A stretch of 64,000 bases of DNA from assembly GCF_022539505.1 (NCBI RefSeq), contig NC_061510.1:272995687-273059686 (forward strand), given 5' to 3'. Of the stretch, positions 24,394 to 38,700 are shown piece after piece. A program made the position numbers and the translations under genes. This DNA comes from Lolium rigidum (Eukaryota; Streptophyta; Magnoliopsida; Poales; Poaceae). Numbering within the stretch: the stretch's first letter is position 1; each line of letters opens with the position of its first letter. Below the pieces are notes generated by a model. It made no database searches. It was given only the letters and a program-made list of their open reading frames with translations, and was not told the origin of the DNA.

Positions 24394-27277
24394 AGTTGGT
24401 ATCGGAGCAAATGCTTTGACCCTAGGATTAAAACCCTTTAAAGGAGACCTATAGGATTGGTAGTGTCTATAGGTAGGGGTATTAGCTAAGTCAACTATGC
24501 TAAACTAAATATTCTTATGACTTGAGATGGATATTCACTTGAGAATAATCCTGACACACTTGAGTCAACATTTATTACCTAACTTACCTAGATAAAGTAA
24601 AGTTAGTTAGTTAATCCTAAATATGTAGTATACCATTGAAGTCTTAAAACAATAGATGGGTAGATCACAGTTGGTATACAATACCTGGTAGTCCAAAGAG
24701 AGGATACAACCATAAGGAAGATATCCTATTGGAAGATGTGTATCAACACCTGTCATAAGTATATAAAATTATCCAGACCTGTAATAGGAGTAATATCAAG
24801 TGATGAAGATAATTAAGATATCCTAATAGAAGATGTAGACCAAGTTAAGTAATGAGTAAGTAAAATTATCTAGACATATGAAACAATTGATAGTAAGTGA
24901 TAACTAATGAGTCATATGAGGTAGTATAGACCATGATGAGTCAATCATGGAAAGTAAGGAAGAGAGTTATGAAATTATAATATGCTTACTTACATGATAG
25001 AATTACTAATCATATATGATTCACCCGAGAATCGTTATGTGATGGACTAGAATATCATAAATACTTAGGATGAGTTTGAAAAGAAGTTAGACGCGAAACA
25101 ATAGTGCAAGAATTATGTTCCAAAAACCATGGGAACCGTGTCAAGAACATTAGGTCCATAGCCTTACGATACAATAACTTAGAAGTATAGGAGCTATATT
25201 CCAATAGTTATGTGTCTAGAATAGTGATGTTAGAACCAGACATATCATCAAGGTAGTCCTCAACAATATGGAAGCTAAGTTAGTACTTCCAAAGAAAATT
25301 AGGTTAACCTTAATTATCCTAGACCACTTTGTTTCAAGTTTATCTCATTGCAAATGTGCAATTAAGGTAAAGGTTGAGACAAATAGTAGAATCCCATATA
25401 TTCGTGCTAAGTATCACGATATAAACCTATATTATGTGGTGTTATATACTACACATAAGAGCCTGATGTTTAGAGATGTCCTACTCAACTACTATATTCA
25501 GGCTTATGATGGTGTGTATTATATGCACAAAGCTGAATCTTCTTGGATTTTATTGGATTTTCATGGTTTGACTAGATCTATACATGAAGTTTGACTTTGG
25601 TATGCAAATTCATGTTGCTATATCAAGTTCTTATTTAAAGCTATAGATCTAGAGGGTAATGGTATTCGTGTGAGGAAGTGACGACTTCTGTATATTTTGA
25701 AGACAAGATGAAGGTTCATCAGATAAAGGAAACAAAGTTGTGGGAAGCAACCACAATACTCTGAAGGAAGTACTAATCAACATTCATGCTTTACATCAAC
25801 AGAGGAGTACTTTAGTACATGAGAAGCATGAGGGTGAGAAATATAATGATTATGGTGAAGCTGAAGCAGATCCATAGTCAACATAGAAGAGGGAATGCAT
25901 GGGGAATCACTTAGGATACTATATTCATAGTGTCAGCTAGTGGTTTTCTTGCAAAATGAACCCTGAATGAAGGAAGATGATATATGAAACCATAGCAGAC
26001 ATAAGAAGACCATAGTCGATATCAGAAGACCACAATTGGTATAAGATCAATACTGTGAGATGGAGTAGAAGATGTCTCGTCCAGTTGATCAGAACCTATA
26101 GTAGAATCCATTTTTAGATATCAAATAGCCACAGTTGGTATAATAACCACAGCTGGTATCAGTTGGTATTACAAATAGTCCACGATTTAATTATTTGTAA
26201 CAAAAGTTTGTGAACAAATAAAAATCCTGTTAGCCAAATAGCAAGGTCTATAATCATTTAGTCGAAGGATTCACATTGGATGTCCACAATTGAGTGGATA
26301 CACCACAAACATTCTTCGCGAGACCTTAGAAGAAGTAAAACCCATAAGTTAGAACCAGACCAATAATCCAACCATAAGTCCAATAGTTGGAAGGAAAAGG
26401 AGTTGAAGACCATAAGTAAACTCTAAGGGGTAGAGTAAAGATTGAGTTGGTTGTACAATGACTCAATACTTTAAGCTAGATAGAAACAGAAGGTCTGAAC
26501 TGAGAGAAAGTTTGATCTTATTTTCATAAGATTGTTGAACAATACTTTCAGAAGAAGGTCAGACTAGAAGCCGAGGTTCATACCTCGAGGATGTAAGAAG
26601 TGGATTATAACTTGAGAAAGTGAGTAGTATTTACTCAGAAGAATTAAAGCTCAAGTAAGTCAAGCATAAAGAAGTTGGACGAAGGAAATAAAATAGGCTC
26701 AATAAAGCTCAAGAAGGCCAGATACCGAAGGAGATTGATTATACAAAAACTAAAGTCTATTTTAATGATTCCTTTCATGGAACCTAAATGAATCTAAAGA
26801 GTTATAGGTATCAATTATAAACCATGATTGGATGGACTAAATGAGTCTAATCCATTATTAGAAAAATAAACCATCACGACCAATTCCATAGTTAGTACCT
26901 TATTAAGCACCATTACCGCAATTTTGGTAGTAAGGGAAAAACAAAGACCTATTTTATCAAATAGGAGAATGTTATCCAATTAGTCCTCAATTAGGACTGT
27001 CAAGACAAGAAGAAGTCCCAATCATTGAATATTCAATGAGAAAGGAAACAAGCTTATAATATTGGAGGAAATTATGGAAGAAAAGGAAGTAATAGTTGTT
27101 TGATGTCAAACAGTAATGGATTCCAGGAAGAATCTGGACAAGGGATATATTCAATTATATCCAATGAGATCACTAAGGAGTTTGAGAAAAGATGTAGTCT
27201 GCACAAGACAGATCCACACTCCGTAACGTGAGAGATATCAAACTTCGAGGACGAAGTTTAGTTTAAGGGGTAGAGAC
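24394..27277 (+). other. Element B internal domain 1, non-coding
   Basis: About 2.88 kb. Primer binding site at 24397-24408 reads TGGTATCGGAGC, one base off the perfect tRNA-iMet complement. Polypurine tract AAGGGGTAGAGAC lies just before LTR2. The longest frame (25268-25594) has no recognisable domain and is not open in internal domain 2. The first 1.65 kb is diverged from domain 2; the rest is almost identical. Confidence 0.75.
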
Positions 27278-30200
27278 CGTAATATCCCTGTAATGGGGTT
27301 ACAAAAATAGAGGAAACAGATGTGTGCATTGCATTCATGCATAGAAAATCTGGGGAATTTTCGCGCTTTAAAGTAAAAATAGTCACAGTAACTGAAGTTT
27401 CACTTGACCTTGGTGGAATTGAAGTAGCTCATCAAGTCAAGCGCTATAAACCTCAATGTGACTTTGTTAAAACCTTGTTTTGGGTAGAGATGATTTGATC
27501 TAAGGGGGTTAGATCAAATGGAATTAATATTCAACACAACAACACTTTACTCAATGATCAATTGCTTGATCATACAAAAGATCACAACATGGTAATCCTT
27601 GCCATAACATATGAACATCCATTTAATTGGAAATCAAGTAACAATAATTGGAGAAACCATTCTTGACTTATCTTTTCCATGTCTTAAACTAATCCATGAT
27701 CCTACCATGAACCTCATGGTATTCATTTTATTTCATTCTTGGAAACATGACATGGAGATCAACTCTAGAAATATGTATTCTTCTCTATTCCACATTATTA
27801 AGCATCAAACCTAGAGAGGTGAGAGTTCTATTATAATTATTAGTAAAGCAATGACAAACCTTAAGCTAAACCTTGGTTATGCATCCAAGTATTCAAATCA
27901 TCATCTTTAAGAGAAACCCTAGGATATTATTCAAGACATTCCTAGAGAGAGAAACCATTTATGTTAACCATAGATATTGGTGACCACATCATTCTCTATG
28001 GAGCCTAACCTTAAGTTAGTATTGAAGTCCTTCCCAAAATAAGAGAGACCATTCATACCAACTCCAACCTTACTTATTAAGGAATCAAAGACAACCTTTG
28101 AACTAAAGTATTAGGAGGTAAACCATTTCATCCTAGGGTGGTGAGATAACCAAATATCAGATAGAATAAGACCATATCCCTGAGTTGATAAAATAAGGAT
28201 AAGACTAATCCAACTAAGCTAGACAATTGAATCCCTACCCTAGATATCCAAGGAAATAATAAAAGTACACCATAAACCCTAGAATAACCATACCTTTGTA
28301 AGAGAGCTCAAGCTAAGGTGTGACACTCAAGAAAGTTAAGCCAACAATTGAATAGGAGGGAGAGAACTATCCATATAAATCCAGATGATTATATCATCAT
28401 TGCTAAAGTAGAACCCTAACAGAATATCTCGGGCATTCTCCTCGGGATAGAAGCTATTGAGACAACCATAGCCATGTTCACCCAAGAACCTATAAGATAG
28501 ATATTATACCTTAGTTAATCAAGACAATGCTTGATCATAGAAGTGAGAAACCCATTTAATGAGAGATCCCTAGGAATCCAAACCTTGATCATTATAAATT
28601 GAGTGATGAACATAAACCCTAAGAATTTGAGGTAGAGATCTTAAGAACAAGTGGATCATGCCTAATCCATGATCATGCTCTTGAGGTATGTGAGGATAAG
28701 TTAAAACCTAATAGGATAAGAGGATATCATCCACCACATGAAATCATAGGCAGGTAACTAGTAAGCAACCCTAGACTTATATCCCAACCTTTACTTGTGA
28801 ACCACTTGGTGATCATAAGTAGAATCCTACCATATCCATACTTCATAAATTAAACAACCTAAGAAAACCTTAGAGTTAAACTCTATGCTTTATATGGTGA
28901 GAAACCATATACCCATATGACCAAAGTTAACTATAAAAAGAACTATAACCAATGTAGTTACTTAAATGATAAATTGAGGTTAATAATAGAAGCCAATTGA
29001 TAGAAGATAAAACCAATTCTCAATATCATAGTAATTAGAGGAGAACATAAAATATTAAATAAACAACCACCTTATAATGGTTAGGGGAGATTAACCCTAG
29101 CACATGCAATATGGTGTCATCTCATCTCACAACTTACAATTGAACCTCAACCCTAGTTATGTATCACTATGGCGATCATAATATAAACCTAGGCCATGAT
29201 TATGATTCAAACCAATTGCTATTAGGTTAATATCATTAGAACCCTAGTATGGCACATTAATAAAGTCTTAAGCTATAATTATAAAACCTGGGAAAAACTC
29301 TTGTGATACATCTTATAATTAGAACCATAAGTGTGATTAACAACCACTTATCTTTATAACCAAAGTCCAACCATGAGGAGAGTAATGTCTACTCTAGGTA
29401 ATTCAAAGTGTTATTAAAATATAATACTAATGCTAACCTTGACATAGAGTGATAATCAAAATTACAAGATCTTAATAAATAGAGGATCACATAAAATCAT
29501 ATGCAGGGAACTAAATTCTCAATTAAGAGCTCAAACCCTAATGATAAATTCTAAAACACTTAGAGTAGAAGTTATCAACCCTAATAATTCAAGATAGATT
29601 TGATTACACAAGAAAAAGGGAATTAAAGTGAGTGCCTAAAATCATGCTTAATAAAAATTGCAATAAAGGTTCATATATATTAAATGCTCATTTAAAAACA
29701 ATTCAGTATTAAATGATCTTCTTGTTGGTCCTCATGAGATTCCAATCGTCAAATACCTACAAAATAGAATGATTTGAATTAAAAACAGAATTCAAAATGG
29801 ATATACAAAACAGAAAATAAATAAAAGAGAAAAAGAAGAAGAGGCTTACCCGGACTTACCCGCGCAGCGAGCCCACCATCATAGCCACCGAGCAGCCCAG
29901 AACGACCCAGCCCAGCCACAGCCCAAAGTGGCCCAGGTACCCCTTCGTATGGATAAAGATGGAGAGGCGTCGTCGTCTTCGTCTTCTCTCCTCGACGCAC
30001 AGGAGCTCGCCACCGAGCCGACCAGCGCCACGTCCCGCGGTCGCCGCCGGTATTCTTGACCGCCAGCACACTCCCGTGGACGTATAAATGGCGCGGAAGC
30101 CTCCAATTTCCCCTCCCTCTGCGTAATTTTCCCAATTACCGAAACCCTAGCCAACCCTGCCTCCGGCCATCGCCATTGATGGAGACATCCCCAGGCCAAG

Positions 30201-32876
30201 CTGTGACCACCCACGTGACCGCCGTCCTCGACATGCCTAGCCTGCAGAAGGAATTGTGCCGCCGTGCCCGGAATCTCCATCGACGACCTCGTCTTCCTCG
30301 ACGCCGGCCATCACTGCCGCCGTCGATTCAGACCACTATAGGTCCCGCCGTCAAGCCCTGCGCACTCCTGGTGAGTCGCTGATGCTCCTGGCGCTCTCGC
30401 TTTGCTCGATTCACCGCCGTAGCTCCACCGCACTGGATCAACCGCGTGTGCTGCCGCTCGAACCCGCCGCCGGCCAAGCTCCGGCAACCATCTGGTGGCG
30501 GCGCCGCCACTAGTTGGTTTGCCTCGTCGAGTGCTGTCCAACGCGCCCCTGCTCAGGCCCACGGGAACGCCCGAGCGCCGGCGACCATCGCCAGTTCCCG
30601 CCGGCCGGAGACCTCCTCGCCACCGTGGTGATTTTGACTTGGTCAAATTCCACGTGGCGGGTGAGGTGGACAGACCCCACCAGTCATTGACTGTGGGTGT
30701 GTTCTGTCCGGGTAGGTTTAGTATTTCTTTTATTTCTATTTCAAATTCAAAAATTGCTGCAACTTCAAATAAATTTATAAAATTCATAAAAACTCAGAAA
30801 AATACAAATGAGATATCAAAATTCTTGTAAAAGAAAAATCTATCCAATAAAAATATAAAATTAAATTTATATTTTTAAATAGAAATTCATTATTTAATAC
30901 TTATTAAATAAGCCTTTTCTTTAATTCTAAATTGAATTAAAATTCAATAAATAGTAAAACCTTCTAAAATAAATAAAAACCAGTAAGAAAAATAAAGAAA
31001 ACATTAAAGCTATTTTTTCTTATTTGTTATTTTGTTAAATCTATTTTTGTGGAAATTTAAACCCTGATTAATAATTACCCTAATTATTAATTATTTAAAA
31101 AGAATAAAATGCCAAATTCAATATTATTTTATTTACAAGTTACTAATAACTTCAACCTTAAATTGAAGTTATTAACCATAGTACTATATGGTAAATAGCA
31201 AACCCTAATTCCATATTGAATGATATTACAAACCATCATTTCATGTGAAACCTAAAATCCTAATTCCATTAGGAACCCTAGCCCTATTATTTTATGTGAA
31301 CCTTAAATTGCTAATAAACCTAAACCTAGGTTATAACTTGTGATCATGTTATTTCCTTTTGGATTATAGACCCACAATTAGCAGCCTAAGTATTTGTTCT
31401 TGTTCCCATAAAATAATAGAAGCCATAGTACTTATAAGTGGATATACCATGAACACATCCTAATAAAACCTAAATGTTAATGTAGGGTCAACCAAGTGCA
31501 AACCCTAGTTATTATTACCAAAACCATCATCCTTAACTATCCATGATTAGCATCACATCAAAGTGATGAATCTCAGGAGCAACCATGCCAAATCTTGAGC
31601 ATTACATAACCATATTCCATTAAACCCTACTAGTGTGAAATACTTATGAACCATCCTATTTAGGAGCCAATTATTCCTTACTTAATGGAACCAATAGTAA
31701 AACCTAAACCAACTCAACCCTAACCGATATACTTCTTATCACTTAAGAAGTATGTTCTTCAAAAGTTATTCTTTTGAAGTAAATAAAGAAGCATCACCAA
31801 CCCTGCTTATAAAANNNNNNNNNNNNNNNNNNNNNNNNNNNNNNNNNNNNNNNNNNNNNNNNNNNNNNNNNNNNNNNNNNNNNNNNNNNNNNNNNNNNNN
31901 NNNNNNNNNNNNNNTGTCGTGGTCGGGGTCCACCCTGAAATTACGGGAATAATGGGACCGGCGAGGACCCAGGGTCGGGGCATGCAACAAAGGGTGGGTG
32001 TTCGAGGTAGCGGAGGAACATGATTGGCTAGACCTTATACCGGGCCTCACACCAAAGGAAGTGTGGACGGGAACAATTGCCCGGTTGGCACCAAGGTTAA
32101 GATCTCTTATGGGTAAAGAAACACACCTCTGCGAGTGTAAAGAACCGTGACTGTCACTCCACGTTCCGGGATATGGAACTACGAACGCGGCCGGAAAGGA
32201 GCTCCATGAAGTTCTAGTAAACCGGTGAAGGCTGACGGACATAGTTCTTCTGAATAAAAGCAACCTCTTGAAGAAATGCTTATGAAAACCTGCATTGGTA
32301 TTAGACTTTACGGTCTAATGTTCGTAGCTAGTGCATTAAACACCTCTTTCCTATAATGAACTTGTTGAGTACGCTCGTACTCATCCCACTCTTAAATCCC
32401 CTGCTTAGATATGGAGGCACACGATGGAGGATCTACGAGTGCAACTCGAAGACCGAGGAGTCAACATCTACTTCAAGAGACGGGACCATGTCGGAGGAGT
32501 CGAATACCACGTCCAACAAGGAGAAAACCTAGTTTAGCAATAGAAAGGAACTAGCTTCCTAAACCTAGCTCCTATTTAGCTAGAATCTATTCATAGCCTC
32601 TACGTAGCTAGTCAAATACTCTACAAATAGAGTTCGTGATAGGATTAGACTACGAGTCGTTCTTCCGGAGTTTATTTGCGGATTTACCTCATTGTAAAGT
32701 AGGAGGCTGTGATGATCTTATGTAACAGAGTAAATGTTGTAATTCTATAGACATGCCTTGGACCCGCATATGTTTCGTTGTACCACTGCGAGCGATATAA
32801 TACGAGTGGAACGGTGTTTCATTGGTGTTATATCAGACTTGCATACTACACCATGCAGTGGTATGCCGGGTCACCA
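27278..32876 (+). repeat. Element B LTR2, with assembly gap
   Basis: Starts CGTAATATCC (first T changed) and ends TCACCA, two bases shorter than LTR1. It contains 100 N. Without N it is about 1.18 kb short of LTR1 and LTR3. Confidence 0.83.
31815..31914. other. Assembly gap of 100 N
   Basis: Flanks match LTR1 near 22260 and 23440, so about 1.18 kb is missing if LTR2 is like its sisters. The 100 N is evidently a placeholder length. Confidence 0.95.
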
Positions 32877-35749
32877 AAGTTGGTATCAGAGCCAAGGCTT
32901 TGACCCTAGGATTAAAACCCTTTAAAGGAGACCTATAGGATTGGTAGTGTCTATAGGAAGTTGTCCTAGGTAAACCAAATATTTTTATGACTTGAGATGG
33001 ATATTCACTTGTGAATAATCCTGACACACTTGAGTCAACATTTCTTACCTATATTTCCTGAGTAATGTTAGCTAGCTAATCTCAAATTATGTAGGATACT
33101 CTTAAGACCCTAAAATAATTATGAGTAGACCACAGTTGGTATACAATACATGGTAGTCCAAAGAGAGGATACAACCATAAGGAAGATATCCTATTGGAAG
33201 ATGTGTACCAACATATGTTATGATTAAGTAAGAGTTATCTAGACTGGTAATAGGAATTATATCAATTAATGAAGATAATTAAGATATCCTAATAGAAGGT
33301 ATATGCTAAGACAAGTAATGAGTAAGTAAAATTTATCTAAACCTGTGAAACAACTGATAGTAAGTGATACAAACAAGTAATATGAAGTAGTATAGACCAT
33401 GATGAGTCAATCATGGGAGATAAGGAAGAGAGATATGAATAAAATATGTTTACTTACAAGGTAGAGTTGTTAATCATATATGATTCACCTGAGAATCATT
33501 ATGTGATGGAATAGAACGTCATAAATACTTAGGAGGAGTACAATAAGAAGTCAGGGTGTTCACCAATAGTGCAAGAATTATGTTCCAAAACCATGGGAAG
33601 TGTTCCAAGCACATCATGACCATAGTTTTATGATAATATGAACACTTGGAAGTGTAGGAGCTATATTTCCATAGTAAGTGTTTAGAGTAGCAATGTTCGA
33701 ACCAAGATATATCATGTGAGATAGTCCTCAACAAAATAGAAGTTAATTTAGTACTTCCGAAGGAAATTAAGTTAACCTTAATTATCCCAAACCACTTTGT
33801 TTCAAGTTTATCTCATTGCAAATGTGCAATTAAGGTAAAGGGTGAGACAAATAGTAGAATCCCACATATTCGTGCTAAGTATCACGATACAAACCTACCT
33901 TATGTGGTGTTATATACTACACATCTCAGCCTGATGTTTAGAGATGTCTTACTCAACTAGTATATTCAGGCTTATGATGCTGTGTACTATAAACACAAAG
34001 CTGAATCTTCTTGGATTTTATTGGATTTTCATTGTTTGACTAGATCCATATATGAAGTTTGACTTTGATATGCAAATGCATGTTGCAATATCAAGTCCTT
34101 ACTTGGTGCTATAGATCTAGAGGGTAACAGTATTTGTGTGAGGAAGTGACGAATTCTGGAAGATTCCGAAGACAAGATGAAGCTCCACCAGAAGAAAGGA
34201 GTAAATTTGTGGGAAGCAACCACAATATTCAGAAGGAACTACCCACCTAAACTCATGCTTCACCTCAACGAGAGGAGTACTTTAGTACATAGGAAGCATG
34301 AAGGTGAGAAATATGATGATTGTGGAGTAGTAGAAGTAGAACCATAGTCATTATGGAAGAGGGAATGCATGGGAAATCACTTAGGATACTATAATCATAG
34401 TGTCGGCTAGTGGTTTTCTTGCAAAATAAACCCTGAATGAAGGAAGATGATATATGAAACTATAGCAGATATAAGAAGAACATAGTTGATATCAGAAGAC
34501 CACAATTGGTATAGTATCAATACTGCGAGATAAAGTAGAAGATGTCTCGTCCAGTTGATCAGAACCTATAATAGAATCCATTTTTTTAGATATCAAATAG
34601 CCACAGTTGGTATAATAACCACAGCTGGTATCAGTTGGTATTACAAATAGTCCACGATTTAATTGTTTGTAACAAAAGTTTGTGAACAAATAAAAATCCT
34701 GTTAGCCAAATAGCTAGGTCTATAATCATTTAGTCGAAGGATTCACATTGGATGTCCACAATTGAGTGGATACACCATAAACATTCTTCGCGAGACCTTA
34801 GAAGAAGTAAAACCCATAAGTTAGAACCAGACCAATAATCCAACCATAAGTCCAATAGTTGGAAGGAAAAGGAGTTGAAGACCATAAGTAAACTCTAAGG
34901 GGTAGAGTAAAGATCGAGTTGGATGTACAATGACTCAATACTTTAAGCTAGATAGAAACAGAAGGTCTGAACTGAGAGAAAGTTTGATCTTATTTTCATA
35001 AGATTGTTGAACAATACTTTCAGAAGAAGGTCAGACCAGAAGCCGAGGTTCATACCTCGAGGATGTAAGAAGTGGATTATAACTTGAGCAAGTGAGTAGT
35101 ATTTACTCAGAAGAATTAAAGCTCAAGTAAGTCAAGCATAAAGAAGTTGGACGAAGGAAATAAAATAGGCTCAATAAAGCTCAAGAAGGCCAGATACCGA
35201 AGGAGATTGATTATAAAAAAACTAAAGTCTATTTTAATGATTCCTTTCATGGAACCTAAATGAATCTAAAGAGTTATAGGTATCAATTATAAACCATGAT
35301 TGGATGGACTAAATGAGTCTAATCCATTATTAGAAAAATAAACCATCACGACCAATTCCATAGTTAGTACCTTATTAAGCACCATTACTGCAATTTTGGT
35401 AGTAAGGGAAAAACAAAGACCTATTTTATCAAATAGGAGAATGTTATCCAATTAGTCCTCAATTAGGACTGTCAAGACAAGAAGAAGTCCCAATCATTGA
35501 ATATTCAATGAGAAAGGAAACAAGCTTATAATATTGGAGGAAATCATGGAAGAAAAGGAAGTAATAGTTGTTTGATGTCAAACAGTAATGGATTCCAGGA
35601 AGAATCTGGACAAGGGATATATTCAATTATATCCAATGAGATCACTAAGGAGTTTGAGAAAAGATGTAGTCTGCACAAGACAGATCCACACTCCGAAACG
35701 TGAGAGATATCAAACTTCGAGGACGAAGTTTAGTTTAAGGGGTAGAGAC
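32877..35749 (+). other. Element B internal domain 2, non-coding
   Basis: Primer binding site at 32881-32892 is a perfect TGGTATCAGAGC. The polypurine tract AAGGGGTAGAGA precedes LTR3. No retroviral-type protein can be read. Confidence 0.78.
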
Positions 35750-38700
35750 TGTAATATCCTAGGTAATGGGGTTACAAAAATAGAGGAAACAGATGTGTGC
35801 ATTGCATTCATGCATAGAAAATCTGGGGAATTTTCGCGCTTTAAAGTAAAAACAGTCACGATGAATCGAAGTTTCACTTGACCTTGGTGGAATTGAAGTA
35901 GCTCATCAAGTCAAGCGCTATAAACCTCAATGTGACTTTGTTAAAACCTGGTTTTGGGTAGAGATGATTTGATCTAAGGGGGTTAGATCAAATGGAATTA
36001 ATATTTAACACAACAACACTTTACTCAATGATCAATTGCTTGATCATACAAAAGATCACAACATGGTAATCCTTGCCATAACATATGAACATCCATTTAA
36101 TTGGAAATCAAGTAACAATAATTGGAGAAACCATTCTTGACTTATCTTTTCCATGTCTTAAACTAATCCATGATCCTACCATGAACCTCATGGTATTCAT
36201 TTTATTTCATTTTTGGAAACATGACATGGAGATCAACTCTAGAAATATGTATTCTTCTCTATTCCACATTATTAAGCATTAAACCTAGAGAGGTGAGAGT
36301 TCTATTATAATTATTAGTAAAGCAATGACAAACCTTAAGCTAAACCTTGGTTATGCATCCAAGTATTCAAATCATCATCTTTAAGAGAAACCCTAGGATA
36401 TTATTCAAGACATTCCTAGAGAGAGAAACCATTTATGTTAACCATAGATATTGGTGACCACATCATTCTCTATGGAGCCTAACCTTAAGTTAGTATTGAA
36501 GTCCTTCCCAAAATAAGAGAGACCATTCATACCAACTCCAACCTTACTTATTAAGGAATCAAGGACAACATTTGAACTAAAGTATTAGGAGGTAAACCAT
36601 TTCATCCTAGGGTGGTGAGATAACCAAATATCAGATAGAATAAGACCATATCCCTGAGTTGATAAAATAAGGATAAGACTAATCCAACTAAGCTAGACAA
36701 TTGAATCCCTACCCTAGATATCCAAGGAAATAATAAAAGTACACCATAAACCCTAGAATAACCATACCTTTGTAAGAGAGCTCAAGCTAAGGTGTGACAC
36801 TCAAGAAAGTTAAGCCAACAATTGAATATGAGGGAGAGAACTATCCATATAAATCCAGATGATTATATCATCATTGCTAAACTAGAACCCTAACAGAATA
36901 TCTCGGGCATTCTCCTGGGATAGAAGCTATTGAGACAACCATAGCCATGTTCACCCAAGAACCTATAAGATATATATTATACCTTAGTTAATCAAGACAA
37001 TGCTTGATCATAGAAGTGAGAAACCCATTTAATGAGAGATCCCTAGGAATCCAAACCTTGATCATTATAAATTGAGTGATGAACATAAACCCTAAGAATT
37101 TGAGGTAGAGATCTTAAGAACAAGTGGATCATGCCTAATCCATGATCATGCTCTTTAGGTATGTGAGGATAAGTTAAAACCTAATAGGATAAGAGGATAT
37201 CATCCACCACATGAAATCATAGGCAGGTAACTAGTAAGCAACCCTAGACTTATATCCCAACCTTTACTTGTGAACCACTTGGTGATCATAAGTAGAATCC
37301 TACCATATCCATACTTCATAAATTAAACAACCTAAGAAAACCTTAGAGTTAAACTCTATGCTTTATATGGTGAGAAACCATATACCCATATGACCAAAGT
37401 TAACTATAAAAAGAACTATAACCAATGTAGTTACTTAAATGATAAATTGAGGTTAATAATAGAAGCCAATTGATAGAAGATAAAACCAATTCTCAATATC
37501 ATAGTAATTAGAGGAGAACATAAAATATTAAATAAACAACCACCTTATAATGGTTAGGGGAGATTAACCCTAGCACATGCAATATGGTGTCATCTCATCT
37601 CACAACTTAGAATTGAACCTCAACCCTAGTTATGTATCACTATGGCGATCATAATATAAACCTAGGCCATGATTATGATTCAAACCAATTGCTATTAGGT
37701 TAATATCATTAGAACCCTAGTATGGCACATTAATAAAGTCTTAAGCTATAATTATTAAACCTGGGAAAAACTCTTGTGATACATCTTATAATTAGAACCA
37801 TAAGTGTGATTAACAACCACCTATCTTTATAACCAAAGTCCAACCATGAGGAGAGTAATGTCTACTCTAGGTAATTCAAAGTGTTATTAAAATATAATAC
37901 TAATGCTAACCTTGACATAGAGTGATAATCAAAATTACAATATCTTAATAAATAGAGGATCACATAAAATCATATGCAGGGAACTAAATTCTCAATTAAG
38001 AGCTCAAACCCTAATAAATTCTAAAACACTTAGAGTAGAAGTTATCAACCCTAATAATTCAAGATAGATTTGATTACACAAGAAAAAGGGAATTAAAGTG
38101 AGTGCCTAAAATCATGCTTAATAAAAATTGCAATAAAGGTTCATATATATTAAATGCTCATTTAAAAAACAATTCAGTATTAAATGATCTTCTTGTTGGT
38201 CCTCATGAGATTCCAATTGTCAAATACCTGCAAAATAGAATGATTTGAATTAAAAAACAGAATTCAAAATGGAAATACAAAACAGAAAATAAATAAAAGA
38301 GAAAAGAAGAAGAGGCTTACCCGGACTTACCCGGCGCAGCAGCCCACCATCATAGCCACCAGCAGCCCCGTAACGACCCAGCCCAGCACAGCCCAAAGTG
38401 GCCCAAGTACCCCTTCGTATGGATAAAGATGGAGAGGCGTCGTCGTTTTCGTCTTCTCTCCTCGACGCACAGGAGCTCGCCACCGAGCCGACCAGCGCCA
38501 CGTCCTGCGGTCGCCGCCGGTATTCTTGACCGCTAGCACACTCCCGTGGACGTATAAATGGCGCGGAAGCCTCCAATTTCCCCCCCCCCCTCTGCGTAAT
38601 TTTCCCCATTACCGAAGCCCTAGCCAACCCTGCCTCCGGCCATCGCCGTCGATGGAGACCTCCCCAGGCCAAGCTGTGACCACCCACGTGACCGCCGTCC

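Noticed and set aside
25268..25594. 108-aa plus-strand frame in element B internal domain 1
   Set aside because: No recognisable domain, and the matching part of internal domain 2 is interrupted by stops.
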